Source of the DNA: Brevipalpus yothersi
Lineage: Eukaryota > Arthropoda > Arachnida > Trombidiformes > Tenuipalpidae
Reading direction: 5' to 3'
DNA length: 64,000 nt
NCBI GenBank assembly: GCA_003956705.1
Contig: QZCP01000556.1
Span: 536,423-600,422 of the forward strand
Both the position numbers and the translations under genes were made by a program. Under the pieces are notes generated by a model. That model did not search any database. It was not told the origin of the DNA and saw only the letters and a list, made by a program, of their open reading frames with translations. Below, piece after piece: positions 50,501-62,379 of this stretch. Each line of letters begins with the position of its first letter. The first letter of the stretch is position 1.

Positions 50501-52303
50501 GATCTCAAGTATCCAAGTTCTAGAGTGATAATAAAACAAAATCTTGTAAAGAATTGTGAATCGATTCATGGTAATGGCTGTTATGGCTCTTCAACTTGTC
50601 TCCAGACCAAATCTGCCTGCTCGAATAATGTTGAGAATAGATTCAATTGTGATGAATCAAACTTCCAAAAAGATCAATCAGTCCAGCTTTCTAATCTCTT
50701 TGTGCCTAGCTTCGTCAATTCATCATTTATTCAACTGCCTGTTCGAAGTGACTCATCACATTCTTTGAGTTTCGAGATTTGGTTCAGATCTCGTACCTCA
50801 AATGGTCTGCTTTTATTTGGTGGACCAAATAAAAATTCAAGCCGGGATATTGTTCAACTATCTGTCGTTGATAACCACCTTGAACTTATTTTTGATTTGG
50901 GATCAGGGGCGGCCGTTTTGAGGTAATTTTGACAACTAAGCAGTAATTAAAGTTCCCAATCTACAATCATTTTTTGTCATCTCGATACAGAACTCCCGAA
51001 AATGTTTCACTGAACACTTGGCATTCTGTGAAAGTAGTAAGACATCGACGTCGAGGAAGCTTACAATTAGACAATAAAACAATCGTTTATGGAGATTCGA
51101 AGGTAAACAGTCCAACAATATGATCAAATGATATACTTATCTTGAAAACATCTTTTTATTCTCAAGGGTCAACTAAATGAACTCAATTTGGACTCTAGTT
51201 TTTACATCGGAGGTGTGCCGATGGGAATTTTACCAAAGCTATCCCGTGATATTTCTTTCTTTGATGGAGCCGTTCAAAAAGTTATCATAAATGGGCAACA
51301 TTTTGACGATCTAGTCCCTCAATCATCCAATTTAAAAGATATTGATGAATATTTTGGACCACCGTGCTATCGTGCTAACAGTAGATCTTCCCTTTGCCTG
51401 AATCGAGGAATTTGTCAGCCGAATCTGAATGGTTATTCTTGTAAATGCCTAGAAAACTATTCTGGTAGAAATTGTGAAAAGTTAACAATCAATGGAGTGA
51501 CTCATAGCTCACTCAGATTCGATGGAGATAGTTTCGCAAAGTTCAAAAACTTCAAAAAGAAGTAAGTTATCTTCCAAGTCAAGATTGTTGTTCAAAATTT
51601 TTATTTTAATTTTTGCCCTCATCTTCGATCGATCAATGACTGATAAATTCTTTTTTTGCAGTAAAAAAAGTAAAAAATCGTCAACTGTCCTAGAAATAAC
51701 TTTAAGAACCACAAGTAGCCAAGGATTGATTGTGTGGAGAGGGAGAGATCAATCACCCATTGATGGTCATATTTCTTTGAGTATTGTTGATGGATTTGTA
51801 GAGCTTTTCTACCAACCTAGTCGAAGGCGCAAACCTTATAAATTAACATCTTATAATAAGATTAACGATGGTGATTGGCATCATCTGAGAGCTGAATGGT
51901 TTGTCAATTAATTTATTTATCTGATCATCACTCTCCTAATTCTTATTTTTTCATTGTGTTCACAGGAGCAAGAGGTATTTGAAAATGAGTTTGGACAATC
52001 GGCCTCCTTCTAGTAGCTCCATTTCAGGAATCAATAAGGTTCATCGAGAGGGTATATTTTGGATAGGTATGTCTGGCTACCTTTATTGTTCGTTTTCTAT
52101 TGCAGTTACTAATCATTATATTTTTCTCAGGTGGCTATCGAGATCCCCCAAAGAATTCACCTAAACATTATCATGTACCTTTTGTTGGATGCATAAATTC
52201 CCTGAAGATTGACGATGAACCGATTGATTGGAACTTTACCGTTGGATTATCTCGTCCTCTCAGACAATGTGATTCAAGCTGGAACTGGGACAAAAGAGGC
52301 TGA
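26826..52303 (+). CDS. AGRN: agrin, heparan-sulfate-proteoglycan-type matrix protein
   Basis: Agrin organises basement membranes and, in vertebrates, clusters acetylcholine receptors through LRP4/MuSK. This gene has two alternative first coding exons (26826-27279 and 38591-39494) and fourteen shared exons from 45341. The NtA form is 1711 residues, the transmembrane form 1861. Approximate order in the NtA form: signal peptide and NtA (1-151), FS1-FS8 (165-790), two laminin-EGF modules (795-915), FS9 (927-995), Ser/Thr-rich linker (998-1065), LG1 (1068-1245), LG2 (1285-1430), EGF (1475-1515), LG3 (1518-1705). Diagnostic matches to vertebrate agrin include YGCCPD before the first laminin-EGF, GGLKCDRCEPGYWG, and RDDCEQTTGRC in the second. 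I see no SEA domain and no EGF between LG1 and LG2. The module order and exact phase closure leave little doubt. Confidence 0.95.
27601..27665. repeat. (GA)n microsatellite
   Basis: GAGAA repeats turning into about 45 nt of pure GA, shortly before the alternative agrin exon at 27692. Confidence 0.95.
27692..27921 (+). CDS. AGRN: possible alternative terminal exon of agrin (NtA-only form)
   Basis: An acceptor with a good pyrimidine tract (TTTTTTCTCCTAG) opens a frame that continues the NtA exon in phase (split Asp codon) for 75 more codons to a TAG at 27919. The tail would include VCGDIRPLIRAHACSRM and a polar C-terminus ending LLSDE. A second in-frame acceptor at 27766 (CTCTCAG) would shorten the insert. 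Either way the product would be a secreted protein of roughly 200-230 residues with NtA and no follistatin or laminin-G modules. I recognise no domain in the tail. The region has no alternative donor that would rejoin agrin. Confidence 0.4.
32145..32213. repeat. (CT)n microsatellite
   Basis: About 68 nt of uninterrupted CT dinucleotides inside the agrin intron. Confidence 0.95.
32580..32616. repeat. (GA)n microsatellite
   Basis: Uninterrupted GA dinucleotides inside the agrin intron. Confidence 0.95.
33788..33862. repeat. (CT)n followed by (CTTT)n
   Basis: A pure CT run passing directly into four or five CTTT units, a compound microsatellite. Confidence 0.95.
35016..35054. repeat. (GA)n microsatellite
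   Basis: Uninterrupted GA dinucleotides inside the agrin intron. Confidence 0.95.
36605..36895. repeat. (GA)n microsatellite containing a 200-N assembly gap
   Basis: GA repeats run into Ns at 36657 and resume at 36857. The gap is exactly 200 N, so its length is probably a placeholder and the repeat simply could not be assembled. All ORFs spanning it are artefacts. Confidence 0.95.
38355..38562 (-). other. exon-like open segment, unassigned
   Basis: On the minus strand an acceptor (TTGTTAACAG) opens 208 nt without stops, ending at a strong GTGAGT donor. The reading frame gives protein-like text (GRYYFGRLGKMFEKATHLKD, DLLKDLVDEW). I found no convincing partner exon on either side: the next AG downstream leads quickly to a stop. 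It could be one exon of a minus-strand gene nested in the agrin intron, a decayed fragment, or chance. Confidence 0.2.
38591..39494 (+). CDS. AGRN: agrin first exon B: cytoplasmic tail plus transmembrane helix
   Basis: 301 codons plus one base, starting at an ATG with an in-frame TAA just upstream. The sequence is low-complexity (Ser, His, Asn, Tyr, Met) with an early basic cluster (RRSRPNRS, ~14-21) and no signal peptide. It ends in one hydrophobic helix of about 20 residues (~278-297; FTMIAAIVLVLLMFTSFLLL) followed by HRAG. A GTAAGC donor right after this interrupts the codon in phase 1, as the NtA exon does. Splicing to 45341 gives a type II membrane agrin with the follistatin array outside. 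Vertebrate TM-agrin has a much shorter cytoplasmic N-terminus. If unspliced, the ORF ends five codons later as a tail-anchored-like protein, the main alternative. Confidence 0.72.
39495..45340 (+). other. agrin intron, second part (TM exon to common acceptor)
   Basis: 5.8 kb with no coding segment that I can support. It contains a GA microsatellite at 41492-41530 and short GA-rich runs at 42276-42315. Confidence 0.55.
41492..41530. repeat. (GA)n microsatellite
   Basis: Uninterrupted GA dinucleotides inside the agrin intron. Confidence 0.95.
45341..52303 (+). CDS. AGRN: agrin common body exons
   Basis: Shared exons: 45341-45376, 46480-46695 (FS1), 46969-47205 (FS2), 47306-47971 (FS3-5), 48066-48266 (FS6), 48354-49067 (FS7, FS8, start of LE1), 49172-49252, 49331-49408 (LE2), 49488-50922 (end of LE2, FS9, Ser/Thr linker, LG1, start of LG2), 50991-51102, 51167-51561 (end of LG2, EGF, start of LG3), 51662-51898, 51966-52066, 52131-52303. 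The first is a 12-codon linker exon. Introns up to the Ser/Thr linker are all phase 1, the classic pattern for shuffled extracellular modules. Those inside the laminin-G region are mixed phase. A lysine-rich run (KNFKKNKKSKK) lies exactly across the intron at 51562 inside LG3. The intron at 51899 uses a weak GTTTGT donor. The stop codon is at 52301. Confidence 0.93.
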
Positions 52304-54125
52304 AAAGATATTTTTCCACTTTGTGGGGAAACTTTTTCTCCGTTTTGGCAAACCTTACTCTCCAATTTTGATCACTTTCTTCTAAATTAATGCAGAGGCT
52401 AACTTTCACAAGCCCTTTCCAGCCTAGAATACAAACTTCAAGAGATCTTCATCTCTGATCTTGTCAGAAGTTCTCAAAGAAAAGTTTTTTTCTGGTTTAA
52501 AAAATTCGTTTGAGCTCTACCGACATACTCACTTGAGAGAAGCTCCAGATGATCATCAACTCATGGGCTATTATCATTCTGAAGAATATTCACCTCTTTT
52601 TCGAATGATGCTTGAGTATCAAATACTAAGGAGTGGAATAGTTCCTTCTCGCTGAACACGATTCATATTCTCATTGATTGCTACTAGTCTTATACCTTTT
52701 TATACTGAATAATTCTTTTACTGAATATGAACTCATGTTCTAAAGAGCCAATGTAGCCCATAGATCAAGACTAATCAAACATGTCGGTTATCAATCTGCA
52801 TTTGCTAATCTTCACTTCATCATAAGAATTTTATTGGATCAAAAAGACCCTCACCACTGTCTATCATATATCCAAGCGGATCGCAAACGTTGGTGAGAAA
52901 AACAAGATACAAAGCTGCTCATGCATAGTTATCTACTGAAAAGATTAGTTCTTTATTGCTTAAATCAGCTTGATTAGGATATAATATTGCTTTTGCTGGC
53001 AAATTCATCGATAATGGGTTTCTCAAATTCTTTCCACGATGAAGCATTGGAATCACTATCAATTTTTGTGGAGCTCAAAATCTCATGATTTCGCTTGCTC
53101 ATGTACGCATATTTGCTCTTCACTGATCAATTTTTTTAGGAATTTCTTATGCTCATTCATTCTGTATTGGAAATGAATTGTTCAATCTTGATTTTTCTTC
53201 AAAACTTGTCTTTGATTACCTTCTCTTCCATCGATTATGGCAAGATTTCATCCAACTTCTCTCATCTAAGCTGACGATGTATCCGTTGCATTACCTGTTG
53301 TACTGAAATCTTGGCATTTTCAGATGAATTTAACGGTAATTTATGACTCATTGTTATTGTCATTATTTTCAAACAAACGAACAAACAAATAGGTTTGCCT
53401 CACCATTCGGTGAGATCATTGTTACAGTATGCAAGACTTTAAGTGTAAGATAAATATATATATATGTATATTTTGTAAATAATTGTATGAATTTGAGTTT
53501 TTTCTCATTCCAGATGAGAATTTCTCATGAAAATGGAATTCCAATTGAATTGATGAGTAAATTTTTGATTGACTTTAACGGCTCAAGAAATGGTTTGATG
53601 AATATGATCAATGAAGATAGCGGCTTTTGTGAGTGTATCAGATTGAAAAGCTGTGAGTAAATTTTGGCAGTAGATTGGGCATAAATGAGATAAATTTTGG
53701 TCGGGAACGATTCCGAAAAGAGGGAATCAGAGAGGAAGAAAGAATGAGCATAGATTGGTTAAGATTTGTGAAACTTTGAGAATTATCGGGATTATTCTGC
53801 ATAAATCAATTGATGAAGTAATGAAGTCTGAAAAAATTTTGGCATTTCTTGGACGGTCTTTTGGAGGAACAAATGTTTGGGCTGACTTTAGATGAATCTG
53901 TAGGCAAAAATTGAGTGGATAGATCGAGCGGCAAAAAATGGTAACGTAGAAATGAAATGAGAATCATATTGGTTGAATGAAAATGAATCGATGTGAACCA
54001 TGATGGAGGAACAGAGTAGCTTGTCGATGATGATTTGAATATCTTATCGTACTAAATGAGTACAAAGTGAGTGGCACATAAGCAGCAGTAAAGTACAAAC
54101 GAAACTATGATCCCAGAAAAAAGTT
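52304..54125. other. agrin 3' flank
   Basis: No AATAAA close to the agrin stop, so the 3' end is not fixed. An open stretch at 52428-52655 on the plus strand (after an in-frame TAG; includes REAPDDHQLMGYYHSEEY) has protein-like composition but no Met at its start and no known family. It may be 3' UTR or an exon of something else. The rest is AT-rich and non-coding. Confidence 0.4.
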
Positions 54126-54932
54126 CTAAGCCCAGCCACCTTGAGTTTGTCCTCCCTTGTTGCCATATCCACCGCCACCACCTCCTTGATAGCCACCGCC
54201 ACCACCTTGGTAGTTACCAGAACCACCCCATCCACCTCCACCACCAGAGCTGATTTGGTTAGAGCCACCCCATCCACCACCGCCACTTCCGGCACTTTGG
54301 TAGGCATTTCCCATACCATAAAAGTCATTAGAGCTGAAAAAAGTTTCGAAAGATTTACGATTGCAGCTTCAAATTTCATGAATAAAGATCGTGTCGATTT
54401 AATTCTAGCTTACCAATCCATAGCACTCATCATCATCCAGCTTTGATCGGAAATTGGTTGAGACATCATCATTCCTCCTCCGGTATGCATTCCCATTCCA
54501 CCTCCACCAAATCCTAACCCACTTCCCAATTTTTTCATCATTCCCATCCTGAAAGAGGAACAGAACACAGTGAATTATCGGAAATGTTAGGTACGATAGT
54601 ATGGAGATATTCGATGGGACGAAGATCTCTCTCAAAATTGAGAATTTTCTCACTTTTCGAGATGATTTCAATCAACTTCGAACAAATTTCAGCATCAGAA
54701 TGTGATGCATCGAATTTAATCGAACTTATTTGGGACGTTTGAAAGTTACTTACGGAATTGGAAGGGGTAAGATGACCAACTTTTTCTTTGGTTTCATAGC
54801 GAGTAATAAAGGTAGCATCTTTTTTAACTTTTTAAGCATCTTCTTCTTCATTCCTTGACTTTCGTGAACATTTTGCAAGATGAGAAGAGTGATCAGTACA
54901 CTGATCAAAGTTATCCTCCAAATGTGTCGCAT
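54126..54932 (-). CDS. small secreted glycine-rich protein
   Basis: Three exons, 54932-54754, 54548-54414 and 54333-54126, give 173 residues. A signal peptide (MRHIWRITLISVLITLLILQ) is followed by a strongly basic segment (KKKMLKKLKKM, ~residues 29-39), then a Gly/Met-rich part (GFGGGGMGMHTGGG) and a Gly/Trp/Tyr-rich C-terminus with repeats of GGGGGWGGS and YQGGGGG. Both introns interrupt codons in phase 2. Arthropod proteins of this kind are usually cuticle, silk or salivary-secretion components; a cationic head with a glycine-rich tail could also suit an antimicrobial peptide. Neither role can be decided from sequence. Residues at the exon 2/3 join form a Cys codon, the only cysteine. Confidence 0.75.
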
Positions 54933-56043
54933 TTTGATGAAAAATTAGGAGGAAAGAGATAAACTATCACACCAGAGGAGAGAGAAAAAGCGCGAAAAAG
55001 TGAATCGAAACTTTTGCCGCTCAAGCTTTAACGATGATCAGTAAGCGATAATCCTTGGGAAAACTAACTTTCAATAACTTAACAAAAACTTTCTCAATCA
55101 CAATACTGTCGTCCGAGAGGTAAGTATTAGTAATGTTCGATCACCATATAAACCGTTATAATATAACTGAATGTTCGATGAGATGTTCATCGATCGAAGT
55201 ACAATCTACAACAATAAGCTCATCGATGGCTACTCAGCTCTTTTTAGCCGAAAAAACTCTCACTTGTATCAGGAAGCAAAGTTGTGGACTTGGATGAGAG
55301 GCTATTGTAAAGGTAGACCTGGATAGTGACCTAAAGATGATGATAAGAGAAAGTGGGGAATAAGGGGGCAAGATGGGGGCCTGATGATGATGGGGAGGAG
55401 GAGGAGGAGGAGGTTGTGTGTGTATATATGTGTGTGTATGTGTGATGAAAGTGAAATAAGTTGCAAGTGAATTACATGAATATATATATTCGATGTATTG
55501 GAAACAAGTTCGATTGAAAATACGCGGATATTGGTGCCAAAGTGGAAGGCGGACGCCGAATAATGATGGATACTCAGTAGGCTGGATGGCCTACCGATTG
55601 GAAGACAGGATTTCACTGATTCTTCTTCTTCTTCTTCTTCTTTTTCGTCTTCTTATGCTACATCATCACTCTTGAGACCTGATCGTCCGGATAACTTGCA
55701 GGACACCGCTGTCATACTCTTTTATGCCGATACGTGCTAAATGTAACTATTGCTAGCATAATTTAATCGAATGATGAGACTCAAAAATGTTTTTATGTGT
55801 GTGTCTAAAAGAATTTCACTTTTATCACTTCAAACTACAAGTAACTGATCACTTTTAGACCGCCCGCTTGGACGGATAAAGTGAACACAGTAAGGCGAGA
55901 AAAATAATGTTCGAACATTTGGGAATACAATTTTCGAGGTATTCAAAAAATTTATAATCAAAAAATATACATAATGCCAATTCATCTAATATCATGTTTA
56001 TTTGATCTCAGAAAAATGTTTTGTTTCTTTTCGCTTTCTCTTT

Positions 56044-56047
<4 letters not shown>

Positions 56048-56108
<61 letters not shown>
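56048..56108. repeat. (CT)n microsatellite
   Basis: About 60 nt of pure CT, followed immediately by an ATG with a 13-codon open stretch and a GTAAGA donor (56114-56153). Confidence 0.95.
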
Positions 56109-56112
<4 letters not shown>

Positions 56113-56540
56113 AATGAACGATGATTTAGAGGATGCTTATAGACGTGTTTTAGGTAAGATTGATTGATATATTTAGGCATCATCGCTACCATCATCGATC
56201 CCATCCTAATCGGTGATGACTTTAAATGTGAGTGTGTATTTAGCTTGGTGAAAGCAAGTGTCAAAAGTAGAAAAAACAATAACAATTTTTTAAACTACCA
56301 ATATATATATATGTGGATGAATAGGAAGTCATGATGGTCAGTAATGTTAGAGTGTGATAAGAAAGAGAGAGAATAAAAATGATTCGATGATAGTTATAAG
56401 CTGCTTTGCTTATTACTATGAAATCTCGATAAAAGAGTCGATTTTATCGTACAATTGAAAAGAAATGATCATCCTATTGAGGAACGATTAAGGTTGAATG
56501 AATGCTTCTTCTTCCTTAACCCCTTCCAATATTGAGGAGT

Positions 56541-56542
<2 letters not shown>

Positions 56543-56579
<37 letters not shown>
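56543..56579. repeat. (GA)n microsatellite
   Basis: Uninterrupted GA dinucleotides in the region without assigned genes. Confidence 0.95.
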
Positions 56580-56582
<3 letters not shown>

Positions 56583-56838
56583 AAATATTTTATGGCTACT
56601 TCTACCTAAATAGTGGATAAATTTTTTTATCTCTTCTTCGTTTGCTTCGTTTCCACAAAGAATACTGCTCATATTGATGCATGATTATGAAATCAAATGA
56701 TAATCAATAAAATTATCATTGAAGGTAAGCAAACACAGGTAACCGAACGGATATTATACATACATTTTTCAATACCCTTTGTTACATACTAAACATTCCA
56801 TTTGGTCCGCTTGATTCCTCTTATTGTCCACCCAAAAG

Positions 56839-56910
<72 letters not shown>

Positions 56911-56915
56911 AGAGA
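56839..56915. repeat. (GA)n microsatellite
   Basis: About 75 nt of GA with one interruption near the right end. Confidence 0.95.
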
Positions 56916-59653
56916 TGAAATAAAGTAGACGATGAATACGTACGTAGTGAATATGAGGGGATAAAATTGCATTTTTTTCATCTAAACGCTTGTTTACATG
57001 ATTATGATAATAGCTAATCGTTGTTTACCCACTACCGGCATTATATCCATCCAAATCGACCTCCTCAAATTGATCATCTTCGCAAGCCTTCCGACTCTCT
57101 CCGGCAGTATATATGTTCGGACACAAAGTGGTCCCATCCTCTTGTATGTATTGCCGGAATTTTTGAGCATTTATTTTGAGCAGAAGAAAAAAACTGTACA
57201 AAATTGTAGGAAGTATCAAAGTGTGCCAAAGTGAAGAATGCACAAAAATGTACAAGAGGAAGAATGAGAAAAGAGTGAATGTATAAAATTCTTCGAATTA
57301 TTTGTCACAATAACGCAGATCACTCAGGTCATCACTATGATCAGACCAATTATGAGACTATGAGACTTGAAAAGAGTTCTCTTGAATTTTTCTCTCAAAT
57401 TTACAGACAAATATTTTGTATTTGAATACTTTTGAAACTTTTTTCTCAGAACTTCTCTCTTTGATCAAGATCAGGGACCTGTATCCTTCAATTTGTCCGT
57501 GTATGGGCCATCTAAAAGGCCCCTAAAGGGTAGATAGCCGGCATGAATGAACACATTTTAACCATTTAATCGTTCTTCATTCTACTACCGGTGAATCAAG
57601 TGAACATGTTCATCACGCTAGATCCGTTCCATTGATTGAAGTGTTTGAATTTATACACCTCAGATTCATGAACATGATAAATATGTTGGCTTAGTGCTGA
57701 CCATCAGATTGCCCAATAATTTTCTCTCTCTTTCTTTCATACTCAACAATATGGGCCAACTATGTAGCAAATTCGTGATCATTATTAAATTGTGAGGTCA
57801 TTTTTTCCGGTGAAACTGGTGAGTATTGACCCAATTCTTATTATTACTTATCCACATATCTTCCACTTTGCTTCCTCACACAAGACATTTGATTTTTTTT
57901 CACCATTCTTTTTAAGCATCTTAGTTTATGGTGGTTATTAATTTTATTCTTTCTCTGAGAATCTTATGTCACTTAGTATCATCAAACTTTGAACTTGCAG
58001 CCAGTATCGTGAATGAGACGATTTCGTGATGAGCGTGAATGGAATTATGAAAGATACATGAAATCTTACACCTCAACTGTGATGGTATATCCTCTGCCCA
58101 AAAAATTGTCATCCTCAAGCATAACTAACCGTTACCCAGGTCTTTTTCCTTCACTTTACTATTTTTCGTGGGGATCTCTCTTCATCCGGGAAGCAAAAAT
58201 TTTGCTGATTTGATCATCATCAGTCAACGTCCCTTTTTCGGTACTCATACACGCGCTTAGTATATATCAATTTGAGCTTATCGTAGACCAAGTTGATAAG
58301 CTAGTGTATCAGTATAACCGAATTTGGTTCTTTTAAACCAGAAAAAGAGAGAGAGAGATAAAGAACCGAAAAAAAAATTTCTCTTGCCTCAAACACTGGA
58401 AGGTATGTACGCTGATTTAATTGACTGATTCAATGAAATTTTGATTACCCCAAAGTACATGTATGATGTATGCATCATTGAAGTTGATAGTGATTACATT
58501 GCACTCTTAACATGCATACTGGCTCAATTTGAAACATATAATATTTATTACCATTGACCTTTATTATCATATCCATCAAAAGCATCTCGACATACTTCAA
58601 TTGATTCGCTGGTAAGCTTCCATTTCAGTTGGAATAAACTTGTACTGGCATGGTGAAGCAGTCATAATTCTGGAATACATCATTAAGATCGACCGAGTCC
58701 GTTTGGATGCATAGGTAACCTTCATAATGTTCGAAATTTATTTGTTTTCGAATCAAACCGAATAATATACATCTCATTTGGTTTTAATAACTGATTAAAA
58801 CTGAAGCATCAAAATGATTTATGTTCTGATGAATGGTGATGAAAATTTTTCCATCAAATGAGCCTGAAAATTTTTGAATTAATTTGGATTCTAATTGATA
58901 TCGAATTTCAAGACAAGTTTCCAGAAGCTATAATATTTCCTCTTTCTCTCTTTTTCCAATTCCAACGTTACATGATCTTTATCCTGTACCAATGAGTTCC
59001 ATTGAGTAAGTGTGCCCTTCGGCTTGTAGACTGACCTGGGATAGATCTGTTCCCCAAAAAAAGAGGAGCAACGAATGATGACTGATGAGCCCTTCTTCTT
59101 CTGCTCTATCTTATTTTACCTCTTCTTCTTTCCTTCCTCTTTTCTTCTTCGTCTTCTTTCTCTTGGTCTTATTTTTCCACCAAAAGCTTCCTGACCCATG
59201 TTTTTGATCTGATCACATCAGCCCGGGCAAACTATTACCACACTTTTTTTGAATGGGTTAAAAGAGAACCTTGCGATTATGTTCTCGCTCCCAGTCAACC
59301 TAAATAACACTCGAATCTCCCTTATTTGCAAGTCAATTATATTTTGGCCCATCTTATATTTCGGATCCTTTATTAGCATCTCCTAAGGCACTAGTAATAG
59401 TAAGGAAAATGATGCTATGAACAGAGCCAAAAAAACGTTTCGATTCCATCTCCTTGATAATGTTATTATGAAAACCCTTTTTCCATGCTCAAAACGAAAA
59501 AACATGATGCAATCGAACAGCTTATATTATGACTCATCCTCGAATCGATTCACTGTCTTTCTCTCTCTCTCTCTTTCTCATTTTATCGATCCAATGTTTG
59601 TCATCGGACATGAGAGAGTGGAAAAGTATTTCAACAACAATCTGTAATATCAA

Positions 59654-59673
59654 TCATCAGTTTTCTCTCTCTC

Positions 59674-59713
<40 letters not shown>

Positions 59714-59721
59714 ACTCTCTT
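59654..59721. repeat. (CT)n microsatellite, imperfect
   Basis: CT dinucleotides with scattered TTCC and TTT interruptions. Confidence 0.85.
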
Positions 59722-62102
59722 ATCCAGCCTTGATTATCTCAATATGATATCATCATCTCCCGCTACTCATTGAACTTCTTGATACCGGATGTCGTCATAG
59801 ATCCGGAGAATTGAAAATACACTTCAAACATAAACTTACATGGATGTTGTCTAGGATGATTCATCCACTCACGTATACATACACACACATCGTCGATGTT
59901 ATGAGAACGAATGTGGGTGTGGATATGTGTATGGAAATGTGTTTTCAGATACATACACAGGTTAATTTAATTGTTGAGGGAATTGAGGTAGAGAAAGAGC
60001 CGTTTCAGAGGCTTTTTCAATCAACGTCGACCTTGTTCGATAATTAACGGTGTTATCCATCTGGTATTTACTGTGCTATTTTACTGGCCACTTGACTTGA
60101 ACAATTTTTTGCAGTCAGCAAAGAGATAAACAAGCTGTAAAATGAGCCACTTTTTACCGCTGTTTGGCTTGCTCAATCAGATTAATTTCGGTTATTTTTA
60201 CACAAGATAATTGATATCGAGCAATTCGATCTGAGCAAAACAGAATATTCCAAGAAAAATAGGCAGAACGAAAGAACTACGATGGAATTGAGATAAAGAT
60301 TGTCCATTTTTTGTGGCTGTCTTGTATGTGTGCATATTCGTTATTTTGAATCGTCAAATTAGCAACTGAACATTAAAAATTTTCCACCAAATCAGGCGAG
60401 CATCTTGTGATGTGTCCAATTAATTTGTGTCAATGGCTGATTGGCTTTCATGGTTATATTTGCTTTCAAAATTTTGATTTTTCAATCATTCAGATTGATC
60501 GTCATCTCGATAAGAAAACTTTTTTCAAAGCGTTCGAGGTACATGATAGAGAATTTAATAGAAATTATCATTATTATTATCATAGTTTTGAGTATCCCGT
60601 TAGCTTTAATCGTATTGGCCACCATCTTATTTATTGAATTTGAATAGAGTAGAAATTTTCTCTCAAGAATCTTGATTTTCATTGACATAATGAATTCCAT
60701 ATTAGAACTGAGCGCTTTTATTTGATTTAAATTCGATTTATAGCCAAGAAACAGTTAAAGTCATTATGTATAATCAGAACCTGCCATCGATGGGTGGCTT
60801 AAAGAAGCCGGTCAAACATTGATTTTGAAAAAGGCAAGTGAAAGTGGTAAAAGTGAATCAAATGAATCTCATTGTGTTAAACATTGCCCCACGTTGAGAT
60901 GGAATATATTTCAAATCATCAATAAGTATGTGATGAATTCTCTCTCGTGAGCTTTTCCACTTACTGATCCGAAAAACTGATTAAGATTTTCGCTGGTAAG
61001 TGTGAAAGATGAGGACATCATTGGCCAGTGTATGAATAAGGAAGTGTAATTGTATGTATATCTTACTGATACTTGATACTTGATACTTTGATATTCAAAT
61101 GAGCACTTCCGAACGATGTTTTTTTTATTACAGTTACGCTGTGAGAGTGTGAAACTTTTTCTCGGTCTGGGAAGATGATTAAAAGAGTGAGGGAGGAGGA
61201 AAAAAGATAAAATACCAAGCAGATCAAAGTAAATCTGAATATAATACAATATATAAAATATTGATGCAACATTGTTCGCTGAATTGACAAAAGAATTGCG
61301 AAATGTGATGCCATACTATTGAGTAACGAATGGATGACTTAATAGGGAAGTAAGCACGTAAAAAGAAGAAGAAAATTGTCGGAGGCCGGAAAAGATCTAT
61401 CTTTTAAAGATGGAAAAAGAACAAGAATTTTCTCTCTTTCTCTCTTTTTCCATCTTTTTGGAAAAAGATTAAGAATAAAATAATATATTTTTCGCTACTT
61501 GTTGCTCATTCTGATAAATTATTGTGAAAAATTTTCTTCTCACAATTATTCATGTTCATAAAGTAATATTTATCTGGAGAATAACGATTGATGAAGGGGT
61601 AAAAAAAATCGTTACTTGAGACACCTTATGTCATCGTTTTAGGGCTTGATTGGATCCACTCATTTAACATGTTGTTTTCTTGTTCATCTTCATTTTCTCT
61701 CTCTCTCTCTCTTTCTCTATCTCTTCTGAAGACCATATCAACCGGACAGATCGTTCTTCACATCCATTTCAAGCAACAACACGTTTGCTGTCCAAAATGT
61801 GAAGACGAAAAGATCTTGTCTCTCCTCTTCTTCTGTTCAATCTATCAGTCAATCGATCGTCGCTCATCACTGATTGGCCTCATTGACAAGTGTTCGAAGA
61901 GCATGTCAACGGCCAGTTTGGATGTTATGGCGAAAAAAAATCGTGTCCATCATGTGAAAGTGAAAGTTGTGCAATCGCCCGTTGTCAGATAGATTCTCAC
62001 AGGTAATCAATTGAAATCAATTGGTGTGACTTGTGAATGGAGGCCGTGAAAGTAGTAAGTTAGTAGTATTAGTGATAGTAGTTGAAGGGAGGAAAGAGAT
62101 GC

Positions 62103-62379
62103 TCAGCACCATAGTAAGAGGCCGATAGAATGGGGTATCTCGGTACCCTTTTTCCCTGAATGGACAGTTCGATTGAATTACTCCAATAAATGAGTGTAAC
62201 ATGGATAATGTGGTCATTGTAGTAGTGGCCATCTCACGGCCCCATTTCATCAGTGTTGGCCAATCGGCATTAGATGAGGAAAAGTAGCCAACAGATGGAT
62301 AGTTGATGGCCACAATTGGTGTTGGGATAATGGTGATGAGAAGGAAGAGAATAGGACTGACCACTCTATTGGATCTCAT
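62103..62379 (-). CDS. possible small secreted peptide precursor
   Basis: Two exons, 62379-62238 and 62155-62103, joined across an 82-nt GTGAGA...TTCAG intron, give 64 residues. A hydrophobic signal peptide (MRSNRVVSPILFLLITIIPT) is followed by a short segment ending ADWPTLMKWGRKK. Trp-Gly-Arg-Lys-Lys is a typical amidation plus dibasic cleavage site, so the mature product could end in Trp-amide. Two tryptophans five residues apart recall, but do not match, the W(X6)W-amide spacing of myoinhibiting peptides (allatostatin B). Without splicing the same ATG stays open for about 120 residues with no processing site. No TATA box or poly(A) signal was found to support either model. Recognition is by motif only. 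Confidence 0.3.

Larger units (their letters stand above)
54933..62102. other. long region without an assigned gene
   Basis: Seven kilobases with many GA/CT microsatellites. Three islands look more coding-like than their surroundings but could not be assigned: minus-strand 55501-55591 (PTEYPSLFGVRLPLWHQYPR after an AG), minus-strand 57025-57193 (ending CEDDQFEEVDLDGYNAGSG before a TAA), and plus-strand 61740-61992. Each lacks a credible start codon or partner exons. Confidence 0.4.

Noticed and set aside
56114..56260. Exon MNDDLEDAYRRVL followed by an exon after a 23-nt intron
   Set aside because: The intron would be far below the ~60-nt minimum seen in the solid genes here.
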